Shown one piece after another: positions 39,990 to 48,380 of a stretch of 64,000 bases of DNA (its first letter is position 1; each line of letters starts with the position of its first letter). The notes under the pieces were generated by a model. It had not been told where the DNA came from. It saw nothing but the letters and a program-made list of their open reading frames with translations, and searched no databases. The stretch spans positions 1 through 64,000 of the forward strand of contig RYFE02000031.1 of the NCBI GenBank assembly GCA_004138175.2. Reading direction: 5' to 3'. The position numbers and the translations under genes are program-made. This stretch comes from Chloroflexales bacterium ZM16-3 (GTDB lineage Bacteria > Chloroflexota > Chloroflexia > Chloroflexales > Chloroflexaceae).

Positions 39990-41846
39990 CTACTCCATCA
40001 CCGGCATTGGCACATGATCGTTGCTGCGGCGCAGGGGCAGCTCGGGCATAAAGAAGGACAGGATGAGCGCGATCACCGCCAGGACGATCGCGTAGCGGTA
40101 GATGCTGGCGATGCTGTCGGTAAAGGCGTGCTTGACCGCCACGCTAATCTCGCCGCCGATCTGCTCGCCCTGCGCGATGGCCTGGGCCTGGGCCTGGTCG
40201 AGCGCCTGGAGCGCCTGCGTGAGCGCCTGCTCGCGGGCGGCAGCTGGCAGCGTGTCAACCATATCGAGCAGCTGCCCTAGCTCGGCCGGGGTCTGCTCGT
40301 TGGCCTTGAGCGCCTGGATGGCCGCCGGGTCGCCGGCGCGGATCGCCTTCGTCAGCAGATCGCGCTGGGCGGCGAACTGATCGTTGATCGCCTGCGTGAT
40401 CCGGGCCGACGGGTCGGTCGACTGGCCCGTGGCCCCCTCGCCGCCGGCAGAGCCGTTGCGCAGGGCTGAGGGGTCGATCTGGGCGGCTATGGCTGGCGGC
40501 AGCTCGGCCTGGATGGGGGCGAGGTTCGCGGCGAGCGAGCTGGTGAGCGTCGTCGTCAGCACCGCGCCGAACACCGCTGAGCCGACCACCTGGCCGATCT
40601 GCTGGAAGAACTGGCGGCTGGCCGTGGCCGAGCCGATGTCCTCGCGGGGCACGGCGTTCTGCAAGGCTAGGTTGAGCAGCGGCAGCGATGGCCCCAGGCC
40701 AAGCCCCAGAGCGACCATGCGCAGGCGCACCATCCAGATCGAGGTGTCGATCTGGATGGTCGTCAGCCACCAGAGCGAGGCGACGATGATCGTCAGACCG
40801 ACAATGATCGTCGCCTTGTAGCGGCCGATGCGCTGGACAATCGCCGAGGAGACGATTGAGCCGAAGACGAGGCTCAGGGTTAGCGGGATAAGCGTCGTGC
40901 CAGCCTCGGTAGCGCTCACGCCCAGCACATTCACCAGGTAGAGCGAGAGGAAGAAGATCGCGGCGAACAGGGTGGCCCCAACCGAGACGCCGATCAGGTT
41001 CACCAGGGTGTAGGTGCGGTTGCGGAAGAGGTGCAGAGGCAGAATAGGCCCCGCCGCCCGCCGCTCGGCGAAGAGGAACAGGGCCAGTCCCACCACGCTC
41101 AGCCCGATCATGCCGAGCACCAGAGGCGAACCCCATCCGTACTGGGTCTTGTCCATGGTCAGGGCCAGCAGCAGGGGCACCACGGCCACGATCAGGGTGA
41201 TCGAGCCAAAGTAGTCGATCGGGCTGCGCACGCCGCTGTCCAGCTTCGGCATCTTCATGACGATGAAGGCGAGAGCGATCAGGCCGATTGGCAGGTTAAC
41301 ATAGAAGACCCAGTGCCAGCTAATGTTATCGGTGAGCAGGCCGCCAACAAAGGGGCCGACCACGCTGGAGAGGCCGAAGGCCGCGCCGAAGAGGCCCATA
41401 TAGCGGGCGCGCTCAGCCGGGACGAATAGGTCGGCAGGGATGGCGAAGGCGGTAGAGGTGAGGGCGGCCGCGCCGAAGCCCTGGATACCACGGAAGATCA
41501 CCAGCTGCAACATACTCCCAGAGAGGCCGCAGAGGGCCGAGCCGGCCAGGAAGACGACAATCCCGAAGAGCAGAATGATCTTGCGCCCGTAGATATCCGA
41601 GAGCTTCCCGTAGATCGGCACCATCGCCGTGCTCGCCAGCAGGTAGGACGTTGAAACCCAGGCCAGCAGCTCGATGCCCTGGAGGTCGGCCACGATCCGC
41701 GGGAGAGCCGTCGAAACGATCGTCTGATCCAGCGAGGAGAGGAAGAGGCTCAGAAGAACGCCGACCAGGATGATCATCTTGGTCGGCTGGTCGAGGGTGG
41801 TCGTGTAGTCAATGCGGGTGCCGCTTGTCGCGGTCGTGGTTGCCAT
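39990..41846 (-). CDS. MFS transporter, DHA2/EmrB family
   Basis: 618 residues, 14 predicted membrane segments. Motif A appears as G-K-L-S-D-I-Y-G-R-K and motif C-like G-P-F-V-G-G-L near segment five. A long hydrophilic insert of about 120 residues (near 440-560), rich in Ala, Gln and Asp, lies before the last segment, longer than in typical EmrB. GGAG lies five bases before the ATG. The MarR-family gene upstream on the same strand, with a palindrome over this promoter, suggests drug- or phenolic-responsive control. Confidence 0.9.
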   Translation of the reverse strand: MATTTATSGTRIDYTTTLDQPTKMIILVGVLLSLFLSSLDQTIVSTALPRIVADLQGIELLAWVSTSYLLASTAMVPIYGKLSDIYGRKIILLFGIVVFLAGSALCGLSGSMLQLVIFRGIQGFGAAALTSTAFAIPADLFVPAERARYMGLFGAAFGLSSVVGPFVGGLLTDNISWHWVFYVNLPIGLIALAFIVMKMPKLDSGVRSPIDYFGSITLIVAVVPLLLALTMDKTQYGWGSPLVLGMIGLSVVGLALFLFAERRAAGPILPLHLFRNRTYTLVNLIGVSVGATLFAAIFFLSLYLVNVLGVSATEAGTTLIPLTLSLVFGSIVSSAIVQRIGRYKATIIVGLTIIVASLWWLTTIQIDTSIWMVRLRMVALGLGLGPSLPLLNLALQNAVPREDIGSATASRQFFQQIGQVVGSAVFGAVLTTTLTSSLAANLAPIQAELPPAIAAQIDPSALRNGSAGGEGATGQSTDPSARITQAINDQFAAQRDLLTKAIRAGDPAAIQALKANEQTPAELGQLLDMVDTLPAAAREQALTQALQALDQAQAQAIAQGEQIGGEISVAVKHAFTDSIASIYRYAIVLAVIALILSFFMPELPLRRSNDHVPMPVME

Positions 41847-41884
41847 TGGTGCTCCGTGAGGGTATCAAGTAGTCGTCATGTAAA

Positions 41885-41929
41885 ATACTTCGGTATATCA
41901 AAGTATACGGTAATCCGAAATGCTGTCAA
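41885..41929 (-). promoter_or_regulatory. promoter and MarR-type operator of the MFS gene
   Basis: TTGACA (41924-41929), 16 bases, TATACT (41902-41907) on the minus strand. The palindrome ATACTT-N10-AAGTAT (41885-41906) covers the -10 and start site, as expected for repression. Confidence 0.65.
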
Positions 41930-41966
41930 GTCCATCGTTAGGCAGAAGAGGGAATAGCCGTGCCGC

Positions 41967-42422
41967 CTACACCTCTCCCTTAAGCTCCGCTACAGCCTCT
42001 TCGAGCACGGCACCCAGACGAAGACAGAGCGCGGGGGGGAGCTGGGACAGGCGCTTGGCCGCCTCACGCATGCGCAGTTGCCGGAAGCGCTCGATCACGA
42101 CGAAGCCGTCGGCGGTGAGCGAGACCTCCTTGTGCCGCCGGTCATGCTCAGACTCACGCCGCTCCACGTAGCCGCTCTGCACGAGCTGATCGACGACGTG
42201 GCTCGTGGTGCCGAGCGCCAGGTTAAGGTGCTCGCTGATCTGCGAGATCGAGGCCGAGCCAGACTTGTGCAGGTAGGTTAGCGCCACCATCCTCGGCAGC
42301 GACAGGTCGGCCTCGCGCAGGATGACCAACATCCCATCCATCGAGTGGACGTTCAGGGCGCTGTTGAATCTTGTCACCAGATCGGCCAGGGCCAGGGTAT
42401 CGGTCTGTGTTGTTAGTTCCAT
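41967..42422 (-). CDS. MarR-family transcriptional regulator
   Basis: 151 residues. The winged helix-turn-helix contains S-I-S-Q-I-S-E-H-L-N-L-A-L-G-T-T-S and the wing E-H-D-R-R-H-K-E-V-S-L-T, which carries the conserved D-R-R. It probably represses itself and the downstream MFS pump. The start at 42422 (M-E-L-T-T-Q) is preferred because a TTGCCG-17-TATCTT promoter would place the RNA start downstream of the earlier ATG at 42458. Confidence 0.88.
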   Translation of the reverse strand: MELTTQTDTLALADLVTRFNSALNVHSMDGMLVILREADLSLPRMVALTYLHKSGSASISQISEHLNLALGTTSHVVDQLVQSGYVERRESEHDRRHKEVSLTADGFVVIERFRQLRMREAAKRLSQLPPALCLRLGAVLEEAVAELKGEV

Positions 42423-42433
42423 ATACCAGATAG

Positions 42434-42487
42434 TTCGGGTTTTCGAATAATTACACATAAGATATCACAATCGGGTGCTTTCGGCAA
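42434..42487 (-). promoter_or_regulatory. marR promoter with TTCG-N6-CGAA site
   Basis: TTGCCG (42482-42487), 17 bases, TATCTT (42459-42464) on the minus strand. TTCG (42434-42437) and CGAA (42444-42447) form a palindrome in the leader, a possible autoregulatory site. Confidence 0.5.
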
Positions 42488-42496
42488 CTACTTCTC

Positions 42497-42540
42497 TTGA
42501 CATGCAGCCACGCATCATTTATATTTAAGGTATGCCTAAA
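42497..42540 (+). promoter_or_regulatory. feo promoter with DtxR/Fur-type operator
   Basis: TTGACA (42497-42502), 17 bases, TATATT (42520-42525). TTTAAGGTATGCCTAAA (42524-42540) overlaps the -10 and start site and resembles DtxR/IdeR/MntR boxes with TTAGG-like half-sites. Iron-bound repressor would block feo transcription. Confidence 0.7.
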
Positions 42541-42568
42541 TCGAATGTATATCATATAAAAAAACGCC

Positions 42569-42820
42569 ATGAAATCAGCAGACACACCGCCCATGACCCT
42601 CGCCGACCTACCGCCAGGGGCCACCGCGCAGGTGCTCGCCCTCGGCGGCGAAGGCGCCGAGCGCCGGCGCCTGCTCGACCTCGGCATCCTCCCCGGCACC
42701 GCCATCTCCGTCGAGGCGCGCAGCCCCCTGGGCGACCCGACCGCCTACCGCGTGCGCGATACGGTCATCGCCCTGCGCCGCGAGCAGGCGGAGCGTATCA
42801 CCGTCAGGAGACCCCAATGA
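42569..42820 (+). CDS. feoA: FeoA-domain protein
   Basis: 83 residues, an SH3-like FeoA domain (T-L-A-D-L-P-P-G start of the core, R-R-R-L-L-D-L-G-I-L-P-G in the middle). FeoA is a cytoplasmic partner required for FeoB ferrous iron uptake. The start may be the ATG at 42593, where the conserved domain begins; neither has a ribosome site. It overlaps feoB-N by four bases. Confidence 0.9.
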   Translation: MKSADTPPMTLADLPPGATAQVLALGGEGAERRRLLDLGILPGTAISVEARSPLGDPTAYRVRDTVIALRREQAERITVRRPQ

Positions 42821-43650
42821 GCCAACAACTGATCACCCCCGAGGCGGTGGGCGCGCCCACCGCCCACTGCGCCAGTTGCCCGATCTATAACAGCGCCCAG
42901 CTCGTCAAGCTTGGCGTCGACGCCACAGGCTACGACTACGTCATCGCCCTCGCCGGCAACCCGAACACCGGCAAGAGCACGGTCTTCAACACCCTGACCG
43001 GGCTGCGCCAGCACACCGGCAACTGGTCGGGCAAGACGGTCGCCCGCGCCGAGGGCGGCTTCCGCTTCCGCGAGCGGCGCTATAAGCTGCTCGACCTGCC
43101 CGGCACCTACTCGCTGCTCTCCACCAGCGCCGACGAGGAGGTCGCCCGCGACTTCATCCTCTTCGGCCGGCCAGATGTGACGGTGGTGGTGGCCGACGCG
43201 ACCCGCCTGGAGCGCAACCTAAACCTGGCGCTTCAGGTGCTCGCGATCACCGAGCGGGTGGTGGTGGCCCTGAACCTGATCGACGAGGCCCGCCGCCACG
43301 GCATCGAGGTTGATGCCCGCAGCCTGACCCGCGACCTGGGCGTGCCGGTGGTGCCGATGGCCGCCCGCCGGGGCGAGGGCGTGCCCGAGCTGCTGGCCGC
43401 CATCGCCGACGTGGCCGCCGGGGCCTACCCGGCCCGCCCGCGCCGCCTGCCCCTGCGCGACCCGGCGATCGAGCGGGCTATCGCTGAGCTGACCCCGCAG
43501 ATCGAGGCAGCATTCCCCGGCCTGCCTAACGCGAGCTGGGTGGCCCTGCGTCTGCTCGATGGCGATGAGAGCATCGCCCAGGCGGTGCGAGACGGCACGC
43601 TGGGCACCGCCGTCGCCCCGGCCGCCGCCGCCGCGACGGCCCTAGCATAG
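42817..43650 (+). CDS. FeoB GTPase part (split FeoB, N-terminal)
   Basis: 277 residues: the G domain and part of the helical GDI domain of the ferrous iron transporter FeoB. G1 G-N-P-N-T-G-K-S-T, G3 D-L-P-G-T-Y and G4 N-L-I-D are intact. A C-A-S-C-P motif precedes the G domain. Translation stops after an Ala-rich tail instead of continuing into the membrane part, which is a separate gene 155 bases downstream. AGGAGA before the ATG and the overlap with feoA indicate coupled translation. Confidence 0.9.
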   Translation: MSQQLITPEAVGAPTAHCASCPIYNSAQLVKLGVDATGYDYVIALAGNPNTGKSTVFNTLTGLRQHTGNWSGKTVARAEGGFRFRERRYKLLDLPGTYSLLSTSADEEVARDFILFGRPDVTVVVADATRLERNLNLALQVLAITERVVVALNLIDEARRHGIEVDARSLTRDLGVPVVPMAARRGEGVPELLAAIADVAAGAYPARPRRLPLRDPAIERAIAELTPQIEAAFPGLPNASWVALRLLDGDESIAQAVRDGTLGTAVAPAAAAATALA

Positions 43651-43703
43651 GGCTGCCACGCAGCCCAGCCGGGGCCTGGGGCCGCAGGCCCCCAGCATTT
43701 CTT

Positions 43704-43756
43704 GTTCTGTTGGCCGAAAATGGCCAGCTAAGCTGGCCATTTTCGGCCAACAGAAC
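43704..43756. terminator. 26-bp perfect hairpin between the feoB halves
   Basis: Arms 43704-43729 and 43731-43756 are exact complements around one base; the inner bases would open to form the loop. No U-tract follows in the plus direction. A smaller CTGGGG/CCCCAG hairpin lies at about 43674-43695. It may reduce expression of the membrane half. Confidence 0.75.
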
Positions 43757-43805
43757 ATGGATTTTTAGGGTGACAGCCCTAAACGTGGCCCCTACCGGAG
43801 GTTCT

Positions 43806-45227
43806 ATGAGCAACCCCACTGCGGAGCAGATTCTGGCCAACGCCGCGTCGATGCGCAGCGACGTCGGCGGCTCCCTGCACGATAAAGTCACCGAGGCGAT
43901 CTTCACCGACGCCGCCCAGATCGCCGACCGGGCTGTCTCGCGCGATGGGCAGCGCGCGGCCTTCAGCCTCGACCGCGCCATCGACCGGGTCGTCACCAGC
44001 CCGATATTCGGCTTCCCGATTATGGTGCTCATGCTGACGGGCGTCTTCTGGCTGACGATCGCCGGGGCCAATGTGCCCTCGGCCATGCTCGGCGAGCTGC
44101 TCACCGGGCAGATCTATGGCGCGCTGCACGCCGGGGCGGCGGCGATCAGCGCGCCGGCCTGGCTCTCGGGCCTGCTGATCGATGGCGTCTACCTGGCCAC
44201 CGCCTGGGTGATCAGCGTCATGCTGCCGCCAATGGCGATCTTCTTCCCGCTCTTCACCCTGCTTGAGGATCTGGGCTACCTGCCACGAGTGGCCTTCAAC
44301 CTCGACCGGCTCTTCAAGGGGGCCGGTGCCCACGGCAAGCAGTCGCTCTCGATGATGATGGGCTGGGGCTGTAACGCCGCCGGCGTGGTGGCCACCCGGA
44401 TCATCGACAGCCCGCGCGAGCGGCTGATCGCGATCATCACCAACAACTTCAGCATCTGCAACGGGCGCTGGCCGACGCTCATCCTGATGGGGACGGTCTT
44501 CATCGGAGCGACAGCCGCCCCCGGCATGGCCAGCCTGGTGTCCGCCGCCAGCGTCGTCACCGTCACGATCATCGGCATCTTCACCACCCTGGTCGTCTCG
44601 GCGCTGCTCTCGCGGACGCTGCTGAAGGGCGAGGCATCGACCTTCAGCCTGGAGCTGCCGCCCTACCGCCCGCCGCGCGTGCTCCAGACGATCTACACCT
44701 CGCTGATCGACCGCACCATGATTGTGCTCTGGCGCGCGGTGGTGATGGCTGCCCCTGCTGGCGCGGTGATCTGGCTGCTCAGCAACATCACCGTGGGCGA
44801 CGCAAGCTTGGCCGGGCATCTGGTGAACTTCCTTGAGCCGCTCGGCTGGCTGCTTGGCCTGAACGGGGTTATCCTGCTGGCCTATGTGGTGGCCATCCCG
44901 GCCAATGAGATCATCATCCCGACCATCTTGATGCTGACCCTGACCCTCGGCCGCTCGCAGCTGGCCCAGGCCGGCGTGATGCTGGATCTGGAGCCGGATA
45001 TGATCGGCACGGTGCTGACAGACCTCGGCGGCTGGACGGCGCTCACCGCCGTGAACCTGATGCTCTTCAGCCTGCTGCACAACCCGTGCAGCACGACGAT
45101 CCTGACGATCTGGAAGGAGACGAAGAGCCTGAAGTGGACGGCATTGGCGACGCTGCTGCCGGTGGCCCTCGGCGTGGCTGTGACCTTCACCACGGCGACG
45201 GTGGCCCGCATGGCGGGCTGGGTGTAG
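43806..45227 (+). CDS. FeoB membrane part (split FeoB, C-terminal)
   Basis: 473 residues: the end of the GDI helices (about 1-50), then D-R-V-V-T-S-P-I-F-G-F-P beginning the permease with about 8-10 membrane segments. The gate and nucleoside-recognition repeats are visible: G-W-G-C-N-A-A-G with its cysteine and P-C-S-T-T near the end. Joined to the upstream gene it makes a full-length FeoB. GGAGG at 43797-43801 supports the ATG. The stop codon lies inside a 14-bp hairpin. Confidence 0.92.
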   Translation: MSNPTAEQILANAASMRSDVGGSLHDKVTEAIFTDAAQIADRAVSRDGQRAAFSLDRAIDRVVTSPIFGFPIMVLMLTGVFWLTIAGANVPSAMLGELLTGQIYGALHAGAAAISAPAWLSGLLIDGVYLATAWVISVMLPPMAIFFPLFTLLEDLGYLPRVAFNLDRLFKGAGAHGKQSLSMMMGWGCNAAGVVATRIIDSPRERLIAIITNNFSICNGRWPTLILMGTVFIGATAAPGMASLVSAASVVTVTIIGIFTTLVVSALLSRTLLKGEASTFSLELPPYRPPRVLQTIYTSLIDRTMIVLWRAVVMAAPAGAVIWLLSNITVGDASLAGHLVNFLEPLGWLLGLNGVILLAYVVAIPANEIIIPTILMLTLTLGRSQLAQAGVMLDLEPDMIGTVLTDLGGWTALTAVNLMLFSLLHNPCSTTILTIWKETKSLKWTALATLLPVALGVAVTFTTATVARMAGWV

Positions 45228-45255
45228 GGACGCTGCACGCTGCGTCCCTACACCC
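45220..45255. terminator. 14-bp hairpin over the feoB stop
   Basis: Arms 45220-45233 and 45242-45255 are exact complements and contain the feoB-C stop codon. It lies between convergent genes. Confidence 0.7.
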
Positions 45256-45265
45256 AACCGGAGCG

Positions 45266-46840
45266 CTACAGCTTTACCTTACCAAGCTCGGACTCCAGGC
45301 GACCCACCACCGTCTGAAGGACCTTGATCCGGCCGAAGCGCTTATCCTCCGACTCGATAATCGTCCAGGGGGCGGTGGGCGTCGAGGTTCGCAGGAGCAT
45401 CTCGTTAGCCGCCGCCTCGTAGAGCGGCCACTTCTCACGGTTACGCCAGTCCTCATCGGTGAGCTTCCACGCCTTGTAGGGCACATTCTGGCGCTGCTCG
45501 AAGCGGCGCAGCTGCTCCTGGGGGCTCAGGTGTACCCAGAACTTGCAGATAATCGTGCCGAACTCAACCAGCTGGCGCTCGAACTCGTTGATCTCGGCGT
45601 AGGCCCGCTGCCACTCATCTGTGCGGGCAAAGCCCTCGACCCGCTCGACCAGCACCCGCCCGTACCAGGAGCGGTCGAAGATGCCGAAGGCGCCGCGCGG
45701 CGGCAGCCTTCGCCAGAAGCGGTAGAGATAGTGCCGAACCCTATCATCGCCCGATGGCGCGGCGATCGCGTGGACCGTGTAGGCGCGCGGGTCGAGCTTC
45801 TCGGTGAGCCGCTGGATGGCCCCGCCCTTACCGGCGGCATCCCAGCCTTCGAAGACCACCACCACCGGGCGCTGCTGGCGGTAGACCTCCAGGCCGAGCA
45901 GGTGGGTCTGGGCCTGGAGCAGCTTCAGGCGGCGCGTGTACTCGCCCTCCTCAAGGCGCAGGCTCAGGTCCACGCGCTGGAGCATGCCGGGCTCGGCGCG
46001 GATTACGGCGGAGGTATCCGGCGACGCAGCGGCACCCTGCGCGAGCGCGGTGCCGTTACCCTTATGGCGGAAGGACGCGCCGCTAAAGTCGATCCCCGAC
46101 GACTGGGCGTGCCTATCTAGCGCCACGGCGGGACGGCCGAGGCGAGCCTCCAAGGCGTGCAGGATGCTCTCGAAGACGGCGACGCGGGCGTAGTACTTAT
46201 TCGTTGCCGGGATGATGTGCCATGGCGCGCCTGCCGTATCGGTGCGGGCGATCATATCCTCTACGGCGGCGTAGACTTTGGGGTAGTGGCGGTGCTGCCA
46301 CTTATCCTCCTCGGTCATCTGCCAGGCGCTGAGCGGGTCGGCGAGCAGGCGCTTAAAGCGACGGCGCTGCTCCTTCTCGGAGATGTGCAGCCAGAACTTG
46401 AGCAGCACGGTGCCGTCGGCGGCCAGCTGCCGCTCGAAGGCGGCCACATCCTCGCAACGGTCGCGCCAGATACCTACCTCTCCAGCCCCACGGGTGCGCT
46501 CGGCGAGGATCTGGCGGTACCATGAGCGGTCGAAGATCGCCACCTGGCCGTAGCTAGGGATCTTCAGCCAGAAGCGGTAGAGCCAGGGGTACTGGGTCTC
46601 ATAGGTGCGCGGCGCGGTGATCGGGTGAACCCGCACGCCGCGCGGGTCGAGCCGGCGGGTCAGCACACTGATCGTGCGCACCTTGGCGGTGCCGGCCCAG
46701 CCCTCGAAGATGATCGCCACCGGAGCCTTGGCCTCCAGCAGCGCCTGCTCCATGTCGTAGAGCCGGGCCTGAAGATCCTCCAGGCGGCGGCGGTACTCGG
46801 CCTTGCTCAGCTTCAGCTCCAGGTCGATCTGGTCTAGCAT
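45266..46840 (-). CDS. pap: polyphosphate:AMP phosphotransferase (two PPK2 domains)
   Basis: 524 residues made of two PPK2 domains (about 1-230 and 285-520). PAP makes ADP from AMP using polyphosphate. The C-terminal domain has an intact Walker A (G-W-D-A-A-G-K-G) and Walker B-like F-D-R-S-W-Y-G-R; in the N-terminal domain Walker A reads G-W-A-G-T-A-K-V, so it is probably structural, as in known two-domain enzymes. The start at 46840 (M-L-D-Q) has AAGGG nine bases upstream; an ATG five codons earlier is possible. Confidence 0.93.
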   Translation of the reverse strand: MLDQIDLELKLSKAEYRRRLEDLQARLYDMEQALLEAKAPVAIIFEGWAGTAKVRTISVLTRRLDPRGVRVHPITAPRTYETQYPWLYRFWLKIPSYGQVAIFDRSWYRQILAERTRGAGEVGIWRDRCEDVAAFERQLAADGTVLLKFWLHISEKEQRRRFKRLLADPLSAWQMTEEDKWQHRHYPKVYAAVEDMIARTDTAGAPWHIIPATNKYYARVAVFESILHALEARLGRPAVALDRHAQSSGIDFSGASFRHKGNGTALAQGAAASPDTSAVIRAEPGMLQRVDLSLRLEEGEYTRRLKLLQAQTHLLGLEVYRQQRPVVVVFEGWDAAGKGGAIQRLTEKLDPRAYTVHAIAAPSGDDRVRHYLYRFWRRLPPRGAFGIFDRSWYGRVLVERVEGFARTDEWQRAYAEINEFERQLVEFGTIICKFWVHLSPQEQLRRFEQRQNVPYKAWKLTDEDWRNREKWPLYEAAANEMLLRTSTPTAPWTIIESEDKRFGRIKVLQTVVGRLESELGKVKL

Positions 46841-46935
46841 GGGGATGCCCTTCATCGGCTATGATGCAGCATGCCCTATTGTACCCTTCTTTAGGCAAGG
46901 GTACAGGCTGTTACACCATCAGCCCAGGGCTAGTG

Positions 46936-46997
46936 CAACGTCCTGGGGCTTCGCCCCAGACCCGGTTTTTTGTTGGGTTTGGGCGGCTTCGCCGCCC
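46936..46997. repeat. second copy of the ~55-bp intergenic element
   Basis: Two small hairpins (CTGGGGC-TTC-GCCCCAG and GGGCGGC-TTC-GCCGCCC) flank a TTTTTTGTTGGGTTT spacer. Matches 21943-22005; both copies lie just past a minus-strand gene's stop. Confidence 0.75.
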
Positions 46998-47026
46998 CCA
47001 CACCCCCACCGGAAGGAGACGTCGCA

Positions 47027-47752
47027 TCAGCCCCGCCGGCGCAACGTCGGCGCGGCCCAGAGGCAGAGGGCCAGCACGAGCAACGCCACGACCTGGGCCA
47101 CCCGCAGGCCGCCCGCCGTCAGCGCGCTGTCGCCCCGGAAGCCCTCCACCAGCACCTGGCCCGCCGCAAGCGCGCCGACCACCAGCGGCATGCGCCCACC
47201 CGGCCCCAGCGGCGCGGCGCGGGTGAGCCGCCAGAGCCCCAGGGCGGCGAGGGCGGCCACGGCGGCGTATGCCTGGGTCGGGTGACGCCACGCCTCCCAG
47301 AGGTAGATGCTCCAGGGCAGGCGGGCCTCGGCGCCGTAGGCATCGCCCCCGGCCAGCTGGGCCAGGGCTAGGGCCAGGGCCATAATCGCCAGTGTCGGGG
47401 CCAGGGCGTCGATGGCGGGCGGCAGCGCCACCCTACGCCTGCGCAGATCAAGCAGGGCCACTGCTGCGCCGATCAGGGCTCCCCACAGCGGGTCAAAGGC
47501 GCTCAGGTTGGGCGAGAGCAGCGCCAGCGGGTCGCTCAGGTAGGCGGCGGGGGCGCGGGCGGCGAAGGCCAGCCGCGCGGCGATAAGCCCGGCGAACAGG
47601 CCGACCAGGAGCGCCGCCGAGAAAGCGTCGCCGCGCAGGCCGAGCCGGTTCGCCTCACGCTCAGCCAGCCAGAGGGCCAGCCAGAGGCCGAGGAGCAGGG
47701 CCAGCCCAGGGGCATTCAGGGCCAGCCGACCGATCTGGATCACCGGCAGCAT
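47027..47752 (-). CDS. Lgt-like membrane protein
   Basis: 241 residues, about seven membrane segments, related to prolipoprotein diacylglyceryl transferase. The H-P-T-Q-x-Y motif and a C-terminal V-E-G-F-R-G-D are recognisable. The H-G-G loop and the G-R-x-G-N-F arginine region of active Lgt are not: those positions read L-W-G-A and A-Q-L-A-G. It is thus probably not the housekeeping Lgt. Start and TlpA stop overlap by one base (TGATG), so the pair is coupled. Confidence 0.7.
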   Translation of the reverse strand: MLPVIQIGRLALNAPGLALLLGLWLALWLAEREANRLGLRGDAFSAALLVGLFAGLIAARLAFAARAPAAYLSDPLALLSPNLSAFDPLWGALIGAAVALLDLRRRRVALPPAIDALAPTLAIMALALALAQLAGGDAYGAEARLPWSIYLWEAWRHPTQAYAAVAALAALGLWRLTRAAPLGPGGRMPLVVGALAAGQVLVEGFRGDSALTAGGLRVAQVVALLVLALCLWAAPTLRRRG

Positions 47753-48318
47753 CAGGGCGCCTCCTGGAGCAGCGGCTCAAGCTCAGCCCGCAGGGTCGCC
47801 TCGCTGAGCGGGCCGCCGTAGAGCACTTTGCGCACCACCCCGTCCCGACCGATGATAAAGGTGGAGGGCAGCGCCTGCACGCGGTAGGCCCGCGTCACCG
47901 CGCCGTCGGCGTCGAGCAGAATGGGGAAGCTCAGGCCAAGCTCATCGGCGAAGGCCCGCGCGTCAGCGGCGCTGTCCTGCACAGTGCTGTTCACCGCCAG
48001 GATCTGTAGGCCGCGATCCGCATCAGCCTCGTAGAGCCGCTGGATGGCGGGCATCTCGGCGCGGCAGGGGCCGCACCAGCTGGCCCAGATATTCACCAGC
48101 ACCACGCTGCCGCGCTGCTCGGCCAAGGCCACCGTCTCGCCGCCCAGGCTGGACAGGGCGAAGTCTGGCGCGGGGAAGCCGGCGCGCGGGCTGGGCGGCA
48201 GGGACAGCGACCCGACCTCGGGCGGCACCCGCGCGGCCCAGGTCCACCCCGCGCCTACCAGCAGCAGCAGCGCGGAGAATGCGGCCCAGCGCCGCCGATC
48301 AATAAGAATCCATGTCAT
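47752..48318 (-). CDS. TlpA/ResA-like thiol-disulfide protein
   Basis: 188 residues. An N-terminal membrane anchor (about 10-30) precedes a periplasm-side thioredoxin domain with W-C-G-P-C near residue 82 and the cis-Pro loop A-L-P-S-T. It should reduce disulfides in exported proteins, for example during cytochrome maturation. GAGGTG lies just before the ATG. Translationally coupled to the Lgt-like gene. Confidence 0.9.
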   Translation of the reverse strand: MTWILIDRRRWAAFSALLLLVGAGWTWAARVPPEVGSLSLPPSPRAGFPAPDFALSSLGGETVALAEQRGSVVLVNIWASWCGPCRAEMPAIQRLYEADADRGLQILAVNSTVQDSAADARAFADELGLSFPILLDADGAVTRAYRVQALPSTFIIGRDGVVRKVLYGGPLSEATLRAELEPLLQEAP

Positions 48319-48342
48319 CCATCACCTCATAGGGGCGCAGGG

Positions 48343-48370
48343 GCAGAGGCGCAGCGCGCTGCGCCTCTGC
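48343..48370. terminator. 13-bp hairpin
   Basis: GCAGAGGCGCAGC and its complement around two bases, between the TMEM43-family stop and the TlpA start, both on the minus strand. Confidence 0.6.
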
Positions 48371-48380
48371 TGCTGTGCCC

